Part shown: in pieces, positions 1-10,900 of the stretch
Position numbering within the stretch: position 1 is the stretch's first letter
Layout of the letters: each line of letters opens with the position of its first letter
Assembly (NCBI GenBank): GCA_037975125.1
Contig: CM075856.1
Coordinates: 7,449,078 to 7,513,077 of the forward strand
Direction of reading: 5' to 3'
DNA from: Latrodectus hesperus
Lineage: Eukaryota; Arthropoda; Arachnida; Araneae; Theridiidae
Length of the DNA stretch: 64,000 nucleotides
The notes under the pieces: generated by a model
What the model saw: the letters and a program-made list of their open reading frames with translations, nothing else
Database searches by the model: none
What the model was told of the DNA's origin: nothing
Program-made: the position numbers and the translations under genes

Positions 1-19
1 ATACTTGAATATACAAAAG

Positions 20-1260
20 AAAATTTTCTTATGGAACGATGTTTAATCCGAAATTTGAAATTAGGGAACTGAAGTTTATTTGATAAGGGAATTGCATCTT
101 CTACTTTTCTTGATACGAGGTCGGGAGTTCATCTAGGAAGGCCTAAAGCAATTCTTAGGGTCGTAGTAAGACAGACTTCCAGAGGTTGAAGGTAAGATTT
201 ATTTAGAGTGGACAAGACAGGACTGTTGTACCAAAAAAAGCTAAATATTGAGTAATTAACTAGGTGGAATGGGTGACGAGATCGAGCTCTATGTTCTTAC
301 GTGACAGCATTTTTAACACATTGATCCTTTTAAAAGCTTTATTTTTAAGATTTTGAATATGAACGTTATAGTTTCCACTATGATCCATGGTGGTACCAAG
401 AAGTGTAATTTTATTGTTCTACGGGATAGTTCCTTCATCAATACAAAATTTCAATTTATATCAATTTTACGTTTGGAGAGTTTAATAGCAGTGCATTTGC
501 TGTGACAAATATCCAATTTCTAATAGAAACATAACCGTTTTATATTATAAATAGTAATATCATCAGTATATTCTAAACTTTTTATCCAATAAGGGATAGT
601 CTCAAAGAAGTCAAACATAAATTTAAAGAATAGTATATGGGACTATATACTGATCTCTGAGGGACTCCTCTTTTGAAGAAACCTTCTGGAGATAAATAAT
701 TTTGCCATTTGACTTTAAAGGATCAATATTGAAGGAAGTTGAGAATCCATCTTGCAATAATGCTATTGACACCCATTTGTATACATTTTATAATTAATTC
801 ATCAATGTATATTGAATCATAAGCTGATTGAATATCCAATGAAATACCTATGACATGCTTTTATCTTTTTTTTGCTAATACAATATCTCTAAGGAGAATC
901 TGGACAACTGTTTGGCAGTCACCAAAAGGGAGAAATCCCAAATGAGAATTCTCAAGTTTTTGGTTATTTATAATAAATTTGATAATTCCTTGGTACGTCA
1001 TGTTTGGGTTTTTTGAGGTTTATGAATAGGTAGTATAGTAGTATTTTTTTCAAGTAGGGGGAATTTCATCATGAAAGAAAATATTTTTAAATAATGTGAG
1101 TAATTTTAGACAAGGAAATATGATTGAAGGATTAAAATTTTTTTTCCGAAAAACCATCTAGTCCTGGATTAGAAATTTTTGTAGATTTAATTCCATGTTG
1201 CAGCTTAACTAAGGAGATTGCTCTATTAAGTTCAGAATTTCCCCTAAAAGGAAAAAGAAG
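20..1260 (-). pseudogene. Decayed LINE reverse transcriptase remnant
   Basis: Read on the minus strand, this stretch carries reverse transcriptase motifs of a non-LTR retrotransposon in the right order, broken by stops and frameshifts. Near 900-940 is a fingers-like stretch reading HLGFLPFGD. At about 816-840 is the first catalytic block, LDIQSAYD. At about 640-700 is GVPQRSVYSP, corresponding to the usual GVPQGSxLSP block. At 559-570 is YTDD, the equivalent of the YADD catalytic box. Further towards position 1 the frame resembles the thumb region (KNKAFKRINVLKMLS). No endonuclease domain is visible, and the left end runs to the window edge, so both ends are uncertain. The motifs are certain by eye. 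The clade (Jockey/CR1-like) is only a guess. It is too damaged to be active. Confidence 0.82.
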
Positions 1261-2993
1261 CTCTTAAATTAGTGAACCATTTATTGATCTTATTTTAAAC
1301 TCATAATTAGTTCACATAACACCATCCGTAATTATCACCTATTAATATTAAATAAATAAAATTTAAAAACCTTTAACATTTTCGAAATAATTCGAAAATA
1401 TCTTTTTTAGTAAGTAAAATCTACCTTTACTATTTAAGAAAAACCAAAGGTATTTAAAAAAAATGTTTTCCAAAAGTACGATCATTAGCCGTCAAGAAAT
1501 AATACTCATTTGGACTTGGAGAAGTATTTTGATTATTCTACTTGAAAAATATGCGAGAGTAATTTGAAAAATTAAATAAAACGCTTCAGTTTTTGATTTT
1601 TCAAAATTAAAAACAAAAGTTTTTGGCAACGCTTTTATTATTTAAAAAATGAAGTCTTATATTAGTTTTTTCTTATGAGGATGCATCTATAATGATAGTT
1701 ATGGTTGAATAATTTACAATTTGTTAAAGTACTTGTAACAAAAGCAAACGTTAGGAATACTTTTTAGATATTTCTTTGTTAAATTTAGTAGAATATAAGT
1801 ATTTACCACAATCGGTATTTTTCGAAATACTCATATTTTAATGTTCAATATATCGCTCTCAAATTCAAAAGTTGCGTTTTTTTCTATAGAAATATAAATG
1901 AAATGAAATCAACAATCTTGCTTTTTTTCCAAAAGTAAGGTGCTTCCTTTTCTTATTTTTATAACTTTTTCAGATTATTTTCATTCACATTAAGAGTATG
2001 TTGTGTAAAGCACAATGAAAAACGCGGACTCCCAAATCATTAGCTTTGTTCTTAATAACACTTGTTGACTTTCAGCAATGACAGAGAAAGCGCTTCGCCA
2101 TTCCTAACAATTATTCTGATGTTATTGCAGACGAATAAGCAAATACATATTTCGCACGTCATGCAGAATCGAAAGCATGTATCACACCAGTGGACTTTGT
2201 CAAACAGTTTAGTATATATATAAGCAGAAATCAAGAATTATTTCATTTATCTGACCAGGACTTGTTAAATTATACCTCATATGCAACGTATTCTTAACAT
2301 AAAGTTACCTCTGCCAAAAATAATTTCTGGCACACTACTTTTGAAAGTGATTGTGTGATGTCACCTCAACGAAAAGTATTTGAATTAAAATCATATAATA
2401 AATGTGCACATAAAATTTATAATGAACAGTTGTTATGAAATCATATTACAAATACAAATATATGTCAGTATATTCTATTAAAAATAAAGATTAGAAAACA
2501 GGCAGTATTAATCATACACACTCACTTGTATATATGTCAATATATTTCATTTAGCATAAGTGAAAACAAAATTATAAATGACTAAGTAAATAAGTCGAAA
2601 ACATTTTTTAAATCTAAGACACTTAAAGTTTAACTTTCAAGCAAACTAAAAATGAGTATTTTTAGTGAAAATTTTGAAGTTATAGATTAACAATAAATAT
2701 TGTATTCACTATGTTCTTATTATTAAAAAAATCTTCATGCTGCCTTTGACTTGCTTAAAATTTATCGATAGTGTTTAATATGTATACACAAATAATTTAT
2801 GTGCATGAAATACTCCTACTGAATAAATTGAGTAAAGGATTTGTTTGTTTTCGAAACGTCAGCTACGTCTAATAAGATGACATATGTTTCTTTATTAAAT
2901 ATGAATGTATTTTATTAAATAATTTTGATTGTAAAGCATTTTTTCGAGATAATTACTTAATATTTATTTTTTGCCTTCTTGTCTATTTAAAAT
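1261..2993. other. AT-rich non-coding stretch, no gene seen
   Basis: I see no exon, RNA gene or recognisable repeat. The only open frame of note is a short one on the minus strand (2052-2234), which has no homology I recognise and no splice context, so I treat it as chance. Confidence 0.6.
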
Positions 2994-3391
2994 TTTGTTG
3001 TTGTTGTTATTTACGACATTTGGACAGGCCAAGCTCTCTAGTTAATGAACTATGCAAAATTAAGTCAGAAGGGTGAGTCTTTCGCTTGACCAGAGTACCA
3101 CGAAGGTGAAAGTACGTCTTTGCTCTGAGACTCCTCCTATAGATGGCACCACTAAAAATACTATTCTCATTTTTAAACTTGATCTGGAGAGGGAGGGAGA
3201 GGAATCTTTCTCCAGATCATTAAACCTATGGTAATTACTCAACGACTGATCACAGGATTTTCGATTCCACTAATTTAACAAGCACATACATCGAATGAAC
3301 TTGGTGAGTTTTTGGCAGCATTTGGTATCGAACTTAGCCCTTCCTGTGGACTGGAAGGCCGGTGTCTAAATCTATCACGGCTACCACGGCC
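2994..3391 (-). repeat. tRNA-derived SINE, family A, copy 1
   Basis: On the minus strand the right end reads like a tRNA head: a start near GGCCGTGGTAGCC and a degraded B box (TTCGATACC, near 3325-3340). The left end is a (AAC)n-type tail, seen as TTGTTGTTGTT at 2997-3007. The body matches the element at 21975-22347 along most of its length: both share the blocks AACGACTGA, CACCACGAAGGT, ACGTCTTTGCT and AGATGG in the same order. Two dispersed copies with a pol III-type promoter and a simple tail make a SINE. This copy is more diverged, since its B box is damaged. Confidence 0.78.
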
Positions 3392-3400
3392 TCAATACAG

Positions 3401-3710
3401 AGGCCTTAGTGGTCTGGTTGGTTGGTGCATCGTTCTCATTTTCGGAAGGTAGAGAATTCGAATCATGGCTTAATCGAATATTCGTCGTGTTCACTAATGG
3501 CGGCCGGGTCATGCTAAAACTGAGCGTAGTCGCAATGTCCTCCAAGGGAAATGATACATCTGGGGGTGGCATGCCAAGTATTGAGGATCTTCTGCTTGGT
3601 CCCTGTTTCAAAATCCTGAAGGTTCCACTTGCTGCTTCTATTTAACTAGTAGAGCCCAACGCAAGGATAGATACCGGGAAGCATGCTGGTGCAACAACAA
3701 CGGTCCAAAT
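3401..3710 (+). repeat. tRNA-derived SINE, family B
   Basis: The left end looks like a tRNA head: an A-box-like TTAGTGGTCTGG at about 3406-3417 and a B-box-like GAATTCGAATC at 3454-3464. The element ends in a CAACAACAAC tail near 3691-3701. The two open frames here (3381-3611 - and 3409-3645 +) follow the repeat body and are not genes. It lies head to head with the family A SINE, with only about 10 bases between the two tRNA-like heads. I found no second copy of family B in the window, so the assignment rests on the promoter boxes and the tail. Confidence 0.65.
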
Positions 3711-6700
3711 ACATTATTTTAATGTAATGATTGAAATCGTGTAATTTTATAGCAATGTATCCACATGATTGTAAAGAATATTCGAGCCATTTGTGCTTAT
3801 TTTTTATTGTCTTTTTTGACAAGAGATATATAAAACGACATTTTTGAAACTTGGGGAAACATAGTAAGTTTTATTGAAAAAATATGGGAAGCAACAAATT
3901 ATTATGCCTTATTAACTGGAAAATGAAGATACGAATTCAATAAAGGGAAAAAATAGTCTTTGTGATTAATAAAAATAAATTAAAACAATTTTAATGTTGG
4001 TGAAACAAGGCATTAGTTTTAATATTTAAAAGAAATTGCTTACAAATATTGCAATTATTAATTTAAAATTCTATTAATTAATGAAATTACAAAAAAATTT
4101 AAATCGTCCTTGCCGATTTAAACTAATTATAAAGTGAATGGTTTGTCTTGTCTTTTTCATTTTGCATTTTTTTCCTGTTCTATTGTCAACGTGTTAATAG
4201 CATAAATGAATGGGAAACGGCTTCTCAAACCAATGCTTTAGTCCTTATATAAGTAAAAGTTTTATTAACAAAATTAAGTTCGACAATATTCTCAGAAATT
4301 TGAGGGCGAACTTCGCTTTGTTTGCTGCCGTTCGAAGAATGGGATTTGAAGGCAGTCAGAAAATTCGTCGACAAGCCTGATTTACGACGTCGTCTCAATA
4401 TGATGCTGTAATTAATTATGTGTGACGTCGATAAAAAATACTAACAGCGCATGAGCTTTCGAAATTCTTATAGGATCCACCCATGCTATTATTTGATTTC
4501 GATTAAAATTTTATGACGTTGCAAATTGATATGATATTTTAAATGAATATTTTATGATATTAATTAATGTTAAATGTAAATGAATATTACATGTTTATTT
4601 AAATTTTTAAAAGCTTAGATAATTTGATATTGAATTTAAAAACAAAAATAAGTTATTTATTAACCAATTCAACACTTCATTTCTTCTGACGATCCTAATT
4701 AATATTAATACTTTTTTAATAACTAGAAAATTTATTATGTATACTATAATTGTAAGTTTGAACATTTTATAGATAAAGGTTTATTTATTTTATAAAATTA
4801 ATTTATATATAATTATATAAATTAAAATTAATAAATATATTATCCTTTTATGCTTTATTAATTAATTGACATATAACAACTTTAAAATAGAAAAATTTCA
4901 ATGTAGATCATTTATCAGTGTATGGAATAAAATTTAAAAAAGTAACATACTTTGAAATACATTTTATAAGCAAGCTGAATTTTCAAAATCTTTATTATTA
5001 GTGAATTACATGTGATATTAGTTTATATTAGTGTTGATAGATGGCAACACTAAGAGCTTTAAATAAATTCGAATGTCCATCTTATCTTTTCTTCCTTTTA
5101 AAATGTTTTTTATTTTACTAAACTGGATTTTTTATTTTTGAGTTACAATATTATTAGATTCTCAATAGCGGCTTTTAAAAAAAGCAATATAGGATTAAAA
5201 AATCTTAATCAAATGGATTAAATTTACATAAAATGGTTATTTACTGTTTACATAAAATATTGCAAATATGATGAACACTATAATTTAAACTTGATTCCCG
5301 ATTTTCTTTTTTTTCTATTTGTTACTTGAAAATGAATTTAAAACTTAAAATTTTTCACTCCATTTAATTTCATTTATATATCATGCATTCATTCCTTATT
5401 GATTTAATATTTTTATCGAAAATTTTCCCACATCGCTATTTATTCAAATTTGAATTTACTTAAATAGAAACAATTAATTAAAAATTTAAAATAATTAATT
5501 TTCATAATAAAGTTATTTTCTTAACTAAATATAATTTTTCTATAGTAAAAATTAAAAACCCTAATAAAAAGTTACCAAAATAAATTAGAAAACTGTTAAT
5601 AAATTATAAATAAAATAATTAATAAAATGTAGTTAATTATAAAAAACATACTGCATAACTGTCCGAATTTAGTAGTTTAGACTGAGATAAATAAAATTTC
5701 AAAGACTGATTATCGTAGAAAAAATTCAGAAGGGTTATAATTTATGATTAAGTGCGGTTTTTTGAAGAAAATATATTAATTAAATGCAATTCTTCCCTAT
5801 ATAAATCCAGAAAACAGAATAATGATTCAAAATATAATGCAAATACTAGTAAATTTTTATCAAAATTTCTTATGCATATATCTATTTATTACATAAATAA
5901 ATTAATAAATAATTGTACTTCGTTTTCAAGCAAAAAATTATTTTAATTTTATCTAGTTCATGTACCACAATATTTATACTCTCAGATAGAAAATAAAAAA
6001 TTCAAAACTTCTTACTTGGAGAAATTCTTAACATAAAAGAAAAAAAAAATTATTATAATTCCTCGCCCCTCGGATTATTTTTTACTTTTACTTGAATATG
6101 CTTATACTCAACGATGTAAAAAACCATATACCCTTTTTATCACCTTAATATTGCTTTTACCTCGTGAAAAATATACCACCTGGCTGTCATTTATGATATG
6201 AATAAAGCTTCTGACGTCGAGACGGCTTCACACCTGTCGAAGTAAGGGGTTGCAATTTTGGGAACGAAATCGCTATTCGTGGCTTGCCCGCCTTAACTTT
6301 TCAATTATTTGTATCGTTGAATGGAAACTCAATGATTACATTATTTCTTGGTATAAATAAATTAATATGAATGCAAGTTTTATGAAAGAGCTAATATTGA
6401 TTCTGAAATTTTATTTTATGTTAAAAACTCTCGAATAAGTTATATTTTTCATATTGATACAGTTACGAATATGTAAGTTTCATTTCAAATAATTTGCTTT
6501 ATATAATTTTGTTAATACTGCATCTTCAACATCCATTTCCTTTTTGATAGATTTTGAAGAATTTCTCACTTTAATTTGAACAAATACAATTTAATAATAC
6601 TATTATATGAGTTTTGAGGACTTTAAAAAGTTTTGCTTTACTACTCATTATGGATGCCACCCACCTCAAGAACTGTTCTGAAGTTTTAAAGTTTATGGCT

Positions 6701-7240
6701 GACAACTCTGTTGAGGCTAGTAAAGGACTTTACTGTTGTTTTTATATTTGTTCCTCTTTTTATTGGGCTGCTCGTCGATTAATGGCAGAGATGCCGGGGA
6801 CGGGCGTAAGATAAGAAAAAAAATTTTTTTTAACAGCATTCAAAATTATATTGTGTTTTCCTGTACATAATAAAAAATAATAAATAAATATTAAAAATAA
6901 AAATTATCTTTTTTTTAATGGAATTGCCTCTTTTATAATTTACTCTTTCCCTTTCATAGAAAGCTTAAAGGATTTTATCTTTAAGAGAGTAAAATCTTTA
7001 AAAAAATCAATAAAATGCGTTAAGTCCAAAGTATGAAATAGAAAAAATTATGCTGTTTGTGGCTCATTTAAAACTTGTATAATAAAAAGACTGAAATGAG
7101 AATCTTTTCACTTTTTTAGGTTTATAAATATAAAAAAAAATTACAGTTCTGCGATATATAAAAAAATACAAGCTTAATAGAATCAGGTAATAAATAATAC
7201 GATATATAAGTAATTAACTCCATGTTTTTCTCGAAGCTAC
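3711..7240. other. AT-rich region upstream of the USH1G-like exon
   Basis: Mostly featureless AT-rich DNA. Two small patches stand out in base composition. One at 4310-4480 has several ACGTC-type CpG words, including a TGACGTCG resembling a CREB/ATF half-palindrome. The other is at about 6170-6310. At 6650-6813 there is an ATG-started frame of about 54 codons with a donor-like GTAAGA near its end; it matches no family I know, and I do not call it an exon. Otherwise I see nothing. Confidence 0.5.
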
Positions 7241-7420
7241 AAAAGAAAAATATACTTAATAAACTACAATATTTAAAAAGCAAAAAAGCGATCTTCATAT
7301 TGGCGCAATAGTTGGCGACGTTAAGTTAAAAAGTAAGTTTCCTCGAAACTTCACTAGTCAAGTAACCCTGCACGGTGTTCGCTTTTCGAATGAAAACTGA
7401 GAGAAAAAAGAAGCTACTAT

Positions 7421-7426
7421 TCAGTT
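7421..7426 (+). promoter_or_regulatory. Candidate initiator (TCAGTT) of the USH1G-like gene
   Basis: TCAGTT matches the arthropod initiator consensus TCAKTY and lies about 200 bases before the ATG at 7621, a plausible 5' UTR length. I see no TATA box 25-35 bases upstream. The sequence around +24 to +33 (GACCGGTAC) is only loosely like a downstream promoter element. Six-base matches are common by chance, so this is a guess at the start site. Confidence 0.25.
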
Positions 7427-7620
7427 TCACAAACACGCGACATGTAGACCGGTACGGATACGGTGAATGATATATACCAGCAGGATTTTATGGTCGTCTG
7501 TTGGATTAGAATCAAAACAAACAGTTACAAATGCAGTATTTGGTGTAGAATACGTTATTGAAAACGGTAATTAAGGAATAAGCTTATTTGAAGAAGTGTA
7601 CTTTTTATTTATTGTGCATT

Positions 7621-7796
7621 ATGTCAGGATTGGATAAGGATAGGTTCCATCGAGCTGCCCGAGATGGATTCTTGGATTTGTTGAGGGATGCTACCAGAAA
7701 AGACTGTAATGCTCCTGATGAAGATGGGATGACGCCCACTCTTTGGGCATCCTACTATGGGAATCTGGATGCACTCCGGCTGATAGTGGGAAGAGG
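7621..7796 (+). CDS. USH1G: First coding exon of a USH1G/SANS-like ankyrin protein
   Basis: The exon encodes 58 complete codons plus two bases, starting at the ATG at 7621, which has A at -3. The peptide begins [20 protein letters not shown] and continues through the stretch [20 protein letters not shown] to LRLIVGR. This is the N-terminal signature of USH1G (SANS), including the [11 protein letters not shown] core of the first ankyrin repeat. It is closer to USH1G than to the paralogue ANKS4B, which lacks the [14 protein letters not shown] wording. In animals SANS is a scaffold with ankyrin repeats, a central region and a C-terminal SAM domain, working in the Usher complex of mechanosensory cells and at ciliary bases; that role here is inferred from the family. 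The frame breaks at the donor at 7797, so the last codon (Gly) is split after two bases. The frame stays open upstream to a TTG at 7588, but the ATG fits the family start. Later exons were not found in the window. Confidence 0.9.
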
Positions 7797-7802
7797 GTAG
7801 GT
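7797..7802 (+). other. Splice donor of USH1G-like exon 1
   Basis: The sequence AGAGG|GTAGGT fits the donor consensus. Cutting here leaves a phase-2 glycine codon, matching the family, where a second glycine and an aspartate follow. Without splicing the frame stops immediately at TAG 7798-7800. A second GT at 7801 would leave the exon past that stop, so 7797 is preferred. Confidence 0.8.
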
Positions 7803-7849
7803 GCAATTAAATATATTTGATTATCCTGGTATATTTGGAAATGTTTTAT

Positions 7850-7854
<5 letters not shown>

Positions 7855-7935
<81 letters not shown>
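7855..7935. repeat. (AT)n microsatellite, about 40 units
   Basis: An uninterrupted AT dinucleotide run just inside the putative first intron. The open frame across it on the minus strand is a repeat artefact. Confidence 0.97.
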
Positions 7936-7937
<2 letters not shown>

Positions 7938-10900
7938 AACATATATATAAGTGCGCGTGTATTTATTTTCATTTCTTTTATTAATAATAATAAATGTGAC
8001 TTCGTTCGTTTAATTAATTTTTATATACTTATAAACTTTTATATGAAAAAATATGCTATATGATCGGATTTAAAATGAATGATCGGATTTAAAATAAGTT
8101 TATAATTAAATTTCCTATTCGTGAGTGATATTAAATTATACATTCAGTTGAAGTTTCAAATATTTTCAGTTAATTTTAATTTTAAAGTAAATTAATGATA
8201 AATAAGCAACAATAGACAATAGACGTGAATCATAAAAATGCTTATATGAGTAACACACTTTTGAAACTAACAGGGCTTTTCAAATGAAATTTTTCAGGAA
8301 AAGTAATTTTGTGTAGATAAAATTTCCAAAATGAAATGATACATCATAAATTTCTCACTTTGAAACTTTTAATAAAGGAACATTTTACAAATATTTTTTG
8401 GTGTAAGTAAACTTATACTTATTCTTTCCAACTCCATAAAAATAAAATTTAAGAAATTATACACATACAAAAACACAAAATTTAAATATTTATGATTTTT
8501 TGTAACACCGTATTATTTTTATAATCATAAAGATTCCAATTTAGAAACTCAAATAGGAACATTAATTTTAAAAGATCAATAAAAGAATAATTAATATTTT
8601 GAGTAGAAATTGTTCTGATTAAATGTAGTTAGAAATGAGCAATTTAGTTTTGGGATTCTACTTTTTGAAATATTTTTCTTAAAGTTTAGAACGAGAAATT
8701 CAAGGTTAAAATGCTTGAATATGATTAAAATGCGCAATATATGCTAGACATAATTAAATAATTTTTATGTTTTTAAAGAAAATTAAGAGTTTTATTTATA
8801 GTTAGTATCTCATAAATGCATTAAATGTAAATTTCAAAATAAAGTATTTTAATGTACCCAGATTTAACTATGTGCAAGAAGACCGTTATAAAAAATCAGT
8901 CCTTAAAATTCCAAATTTATGACTGAAACCATAAAAACACAATGGTTCATATTAACATTTACGTGTTAAACATCCTTATAGTAAATTATTTAAATGTAAC
9001 TTAAATATAATATTCAAAATATCTTATATTATTTTTCTTTGAGACGTTAATAAATAGTTCTTGGTTAAATATATTTTAATAAAAAATATTTTTCTTAAAT
9101 TAAGGATAGTGAAAAATTGGTATTGGTCAAATTTGAAATTTTTATTAAAACCACTATATTAAAAATTTTTGCGTGTTTCTTTTACAAAGATATCATTATA
9201 TCATATCCGTAAAATTTGCTTAATACATTTTTGTAAAATTTATAAATTGCATTATTTGTTCATAGAATTATTTTTATATTTAAAGATTTATAAGTTACAT
9301 TATTTGATTATGAAATCATTTTATTACAAAAAAATATAGATTAAAAAATATACATACGTGTTTTTTTTTTAAATTTGTTTGTTGAAAACGTTTAAATCAT
9401 GCATTGAAAAAAACTGCCTCAAAATTATTATTGACAAATATTTGAGTACTTTTTTAATCCTTTCATTAAAAGTGTTAAGAACTTTTTTCTTTTAAAATAA
9501 GTTCTCGCTCTCGAAAAAAACGTTATCCGTAAATTTTGGAACTATATAAAATATAAAAAAAATAATTCTGAGAGAACGAATATATGTAAGAGAATTTGCT
9601 AAATTTTTTTAAATAAATGAAACGATGTAGCAATGAGTTAAAAAATTTTGATTTAAAGAAATGTAGAAGATATTTTTTTGAAAAATAAAAGCAACTTATA
9701 AAATTAAAGCCAGAAAGTTCTACCAGTATACCGAAAATTCATTTGATTTCAGGCACTGAAATTATGTTAAAAAAGCTTATTTTTGCACATTACTTACACT
9801 TAAATGTTAGATAAAATCTGAAATTTTATTTCATTTTGAAAAATTCTTCACTAATCGTTGAAAAATTTATAAAAAATGTGTATTGGTTATTTAGGTATTT
9901 GTCATTAAGAAAGTGAAGTCAATCTTTTCGTAGCTCTGGAACAATAATTCTGATATAAACAGGAAGAAAATTTTTATAAAAATAATCATCTTTTTTATAA
10001 AGAAACGAATAAAATTTGGTTTTTATGCACTATATTGGCCAAATTTATTGTATTTATTTCCAATTATGTATTACTTAATATTTTAAAATAATAATAAAAT
10101 TTTTTTTTAAAAAAATTCACATAAATTATAAAATTAAAATACTAATGGATCTAAAATTATAAAATTACATTATTTCAAAATTTTCATTGGATTTAAAGAA
10201 AATTTTGAATTTTAATTAAAAGCATGCGAGGATAAAAAACCTTTTTATTTTTTTCACGAAAATCTTCAAAAATCCTGATGATACTTTAAAGAGTTTAATA
10301 AATAGATTTTATACTAAAACTCGAAAATTTTTTTTGCATGTTTTTTAAAAATCTAATTTATTAAATAATTTGATATTTTTTTTCAAAAATGGAAAGCTGA
10401 TTTTGAACTAAAGTAACAATGTCTTAAAAAATGACTATCATCATTCTTGCCATTCTTAATATCAAAATTTCACTGGTTAAAGTTGTTTTAGCTATTTGTC
10501 ATATGCATTGTGTGTGAAAAAATTTGACGTAAGGTGTCGTTTGACACTTTTCCATTTTTAGGTCAGCTATTTTTTTCTGTTTAGCTTTTGTGTGTGTGAA
10601 TAAATATATCGCTTACCGATGCTAATATTTTTGTGTAAGTAGATTTATAGTAATATTTTTCTCTCTCTAGATATAAGTGACATAGTTTTCTTTTCTTTCT
10701 GTGTTTTATCAGTTTTCCAAGTAAAAATGTTCGTTTTTGCTTAAAATTTGGAGGAAGTATTTCAGTAAATTTTTAGTTTCTTTTTTGTGATAATCAAGCA
10801 GTATTGCTATATCGTAGCATTCATATAAGCTAATAATTCTTCAGAGAAATAATGAGATCGGAATGATATATCTTCATACTTCATTTTCTGTTATATACAT

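Noticed and set aside
6650..6813. Possible coding exon with donor-like GTAAGA
   Set aside because: No protein family recognised, no acceptor or downstream exon, and short frames with a GT are common.
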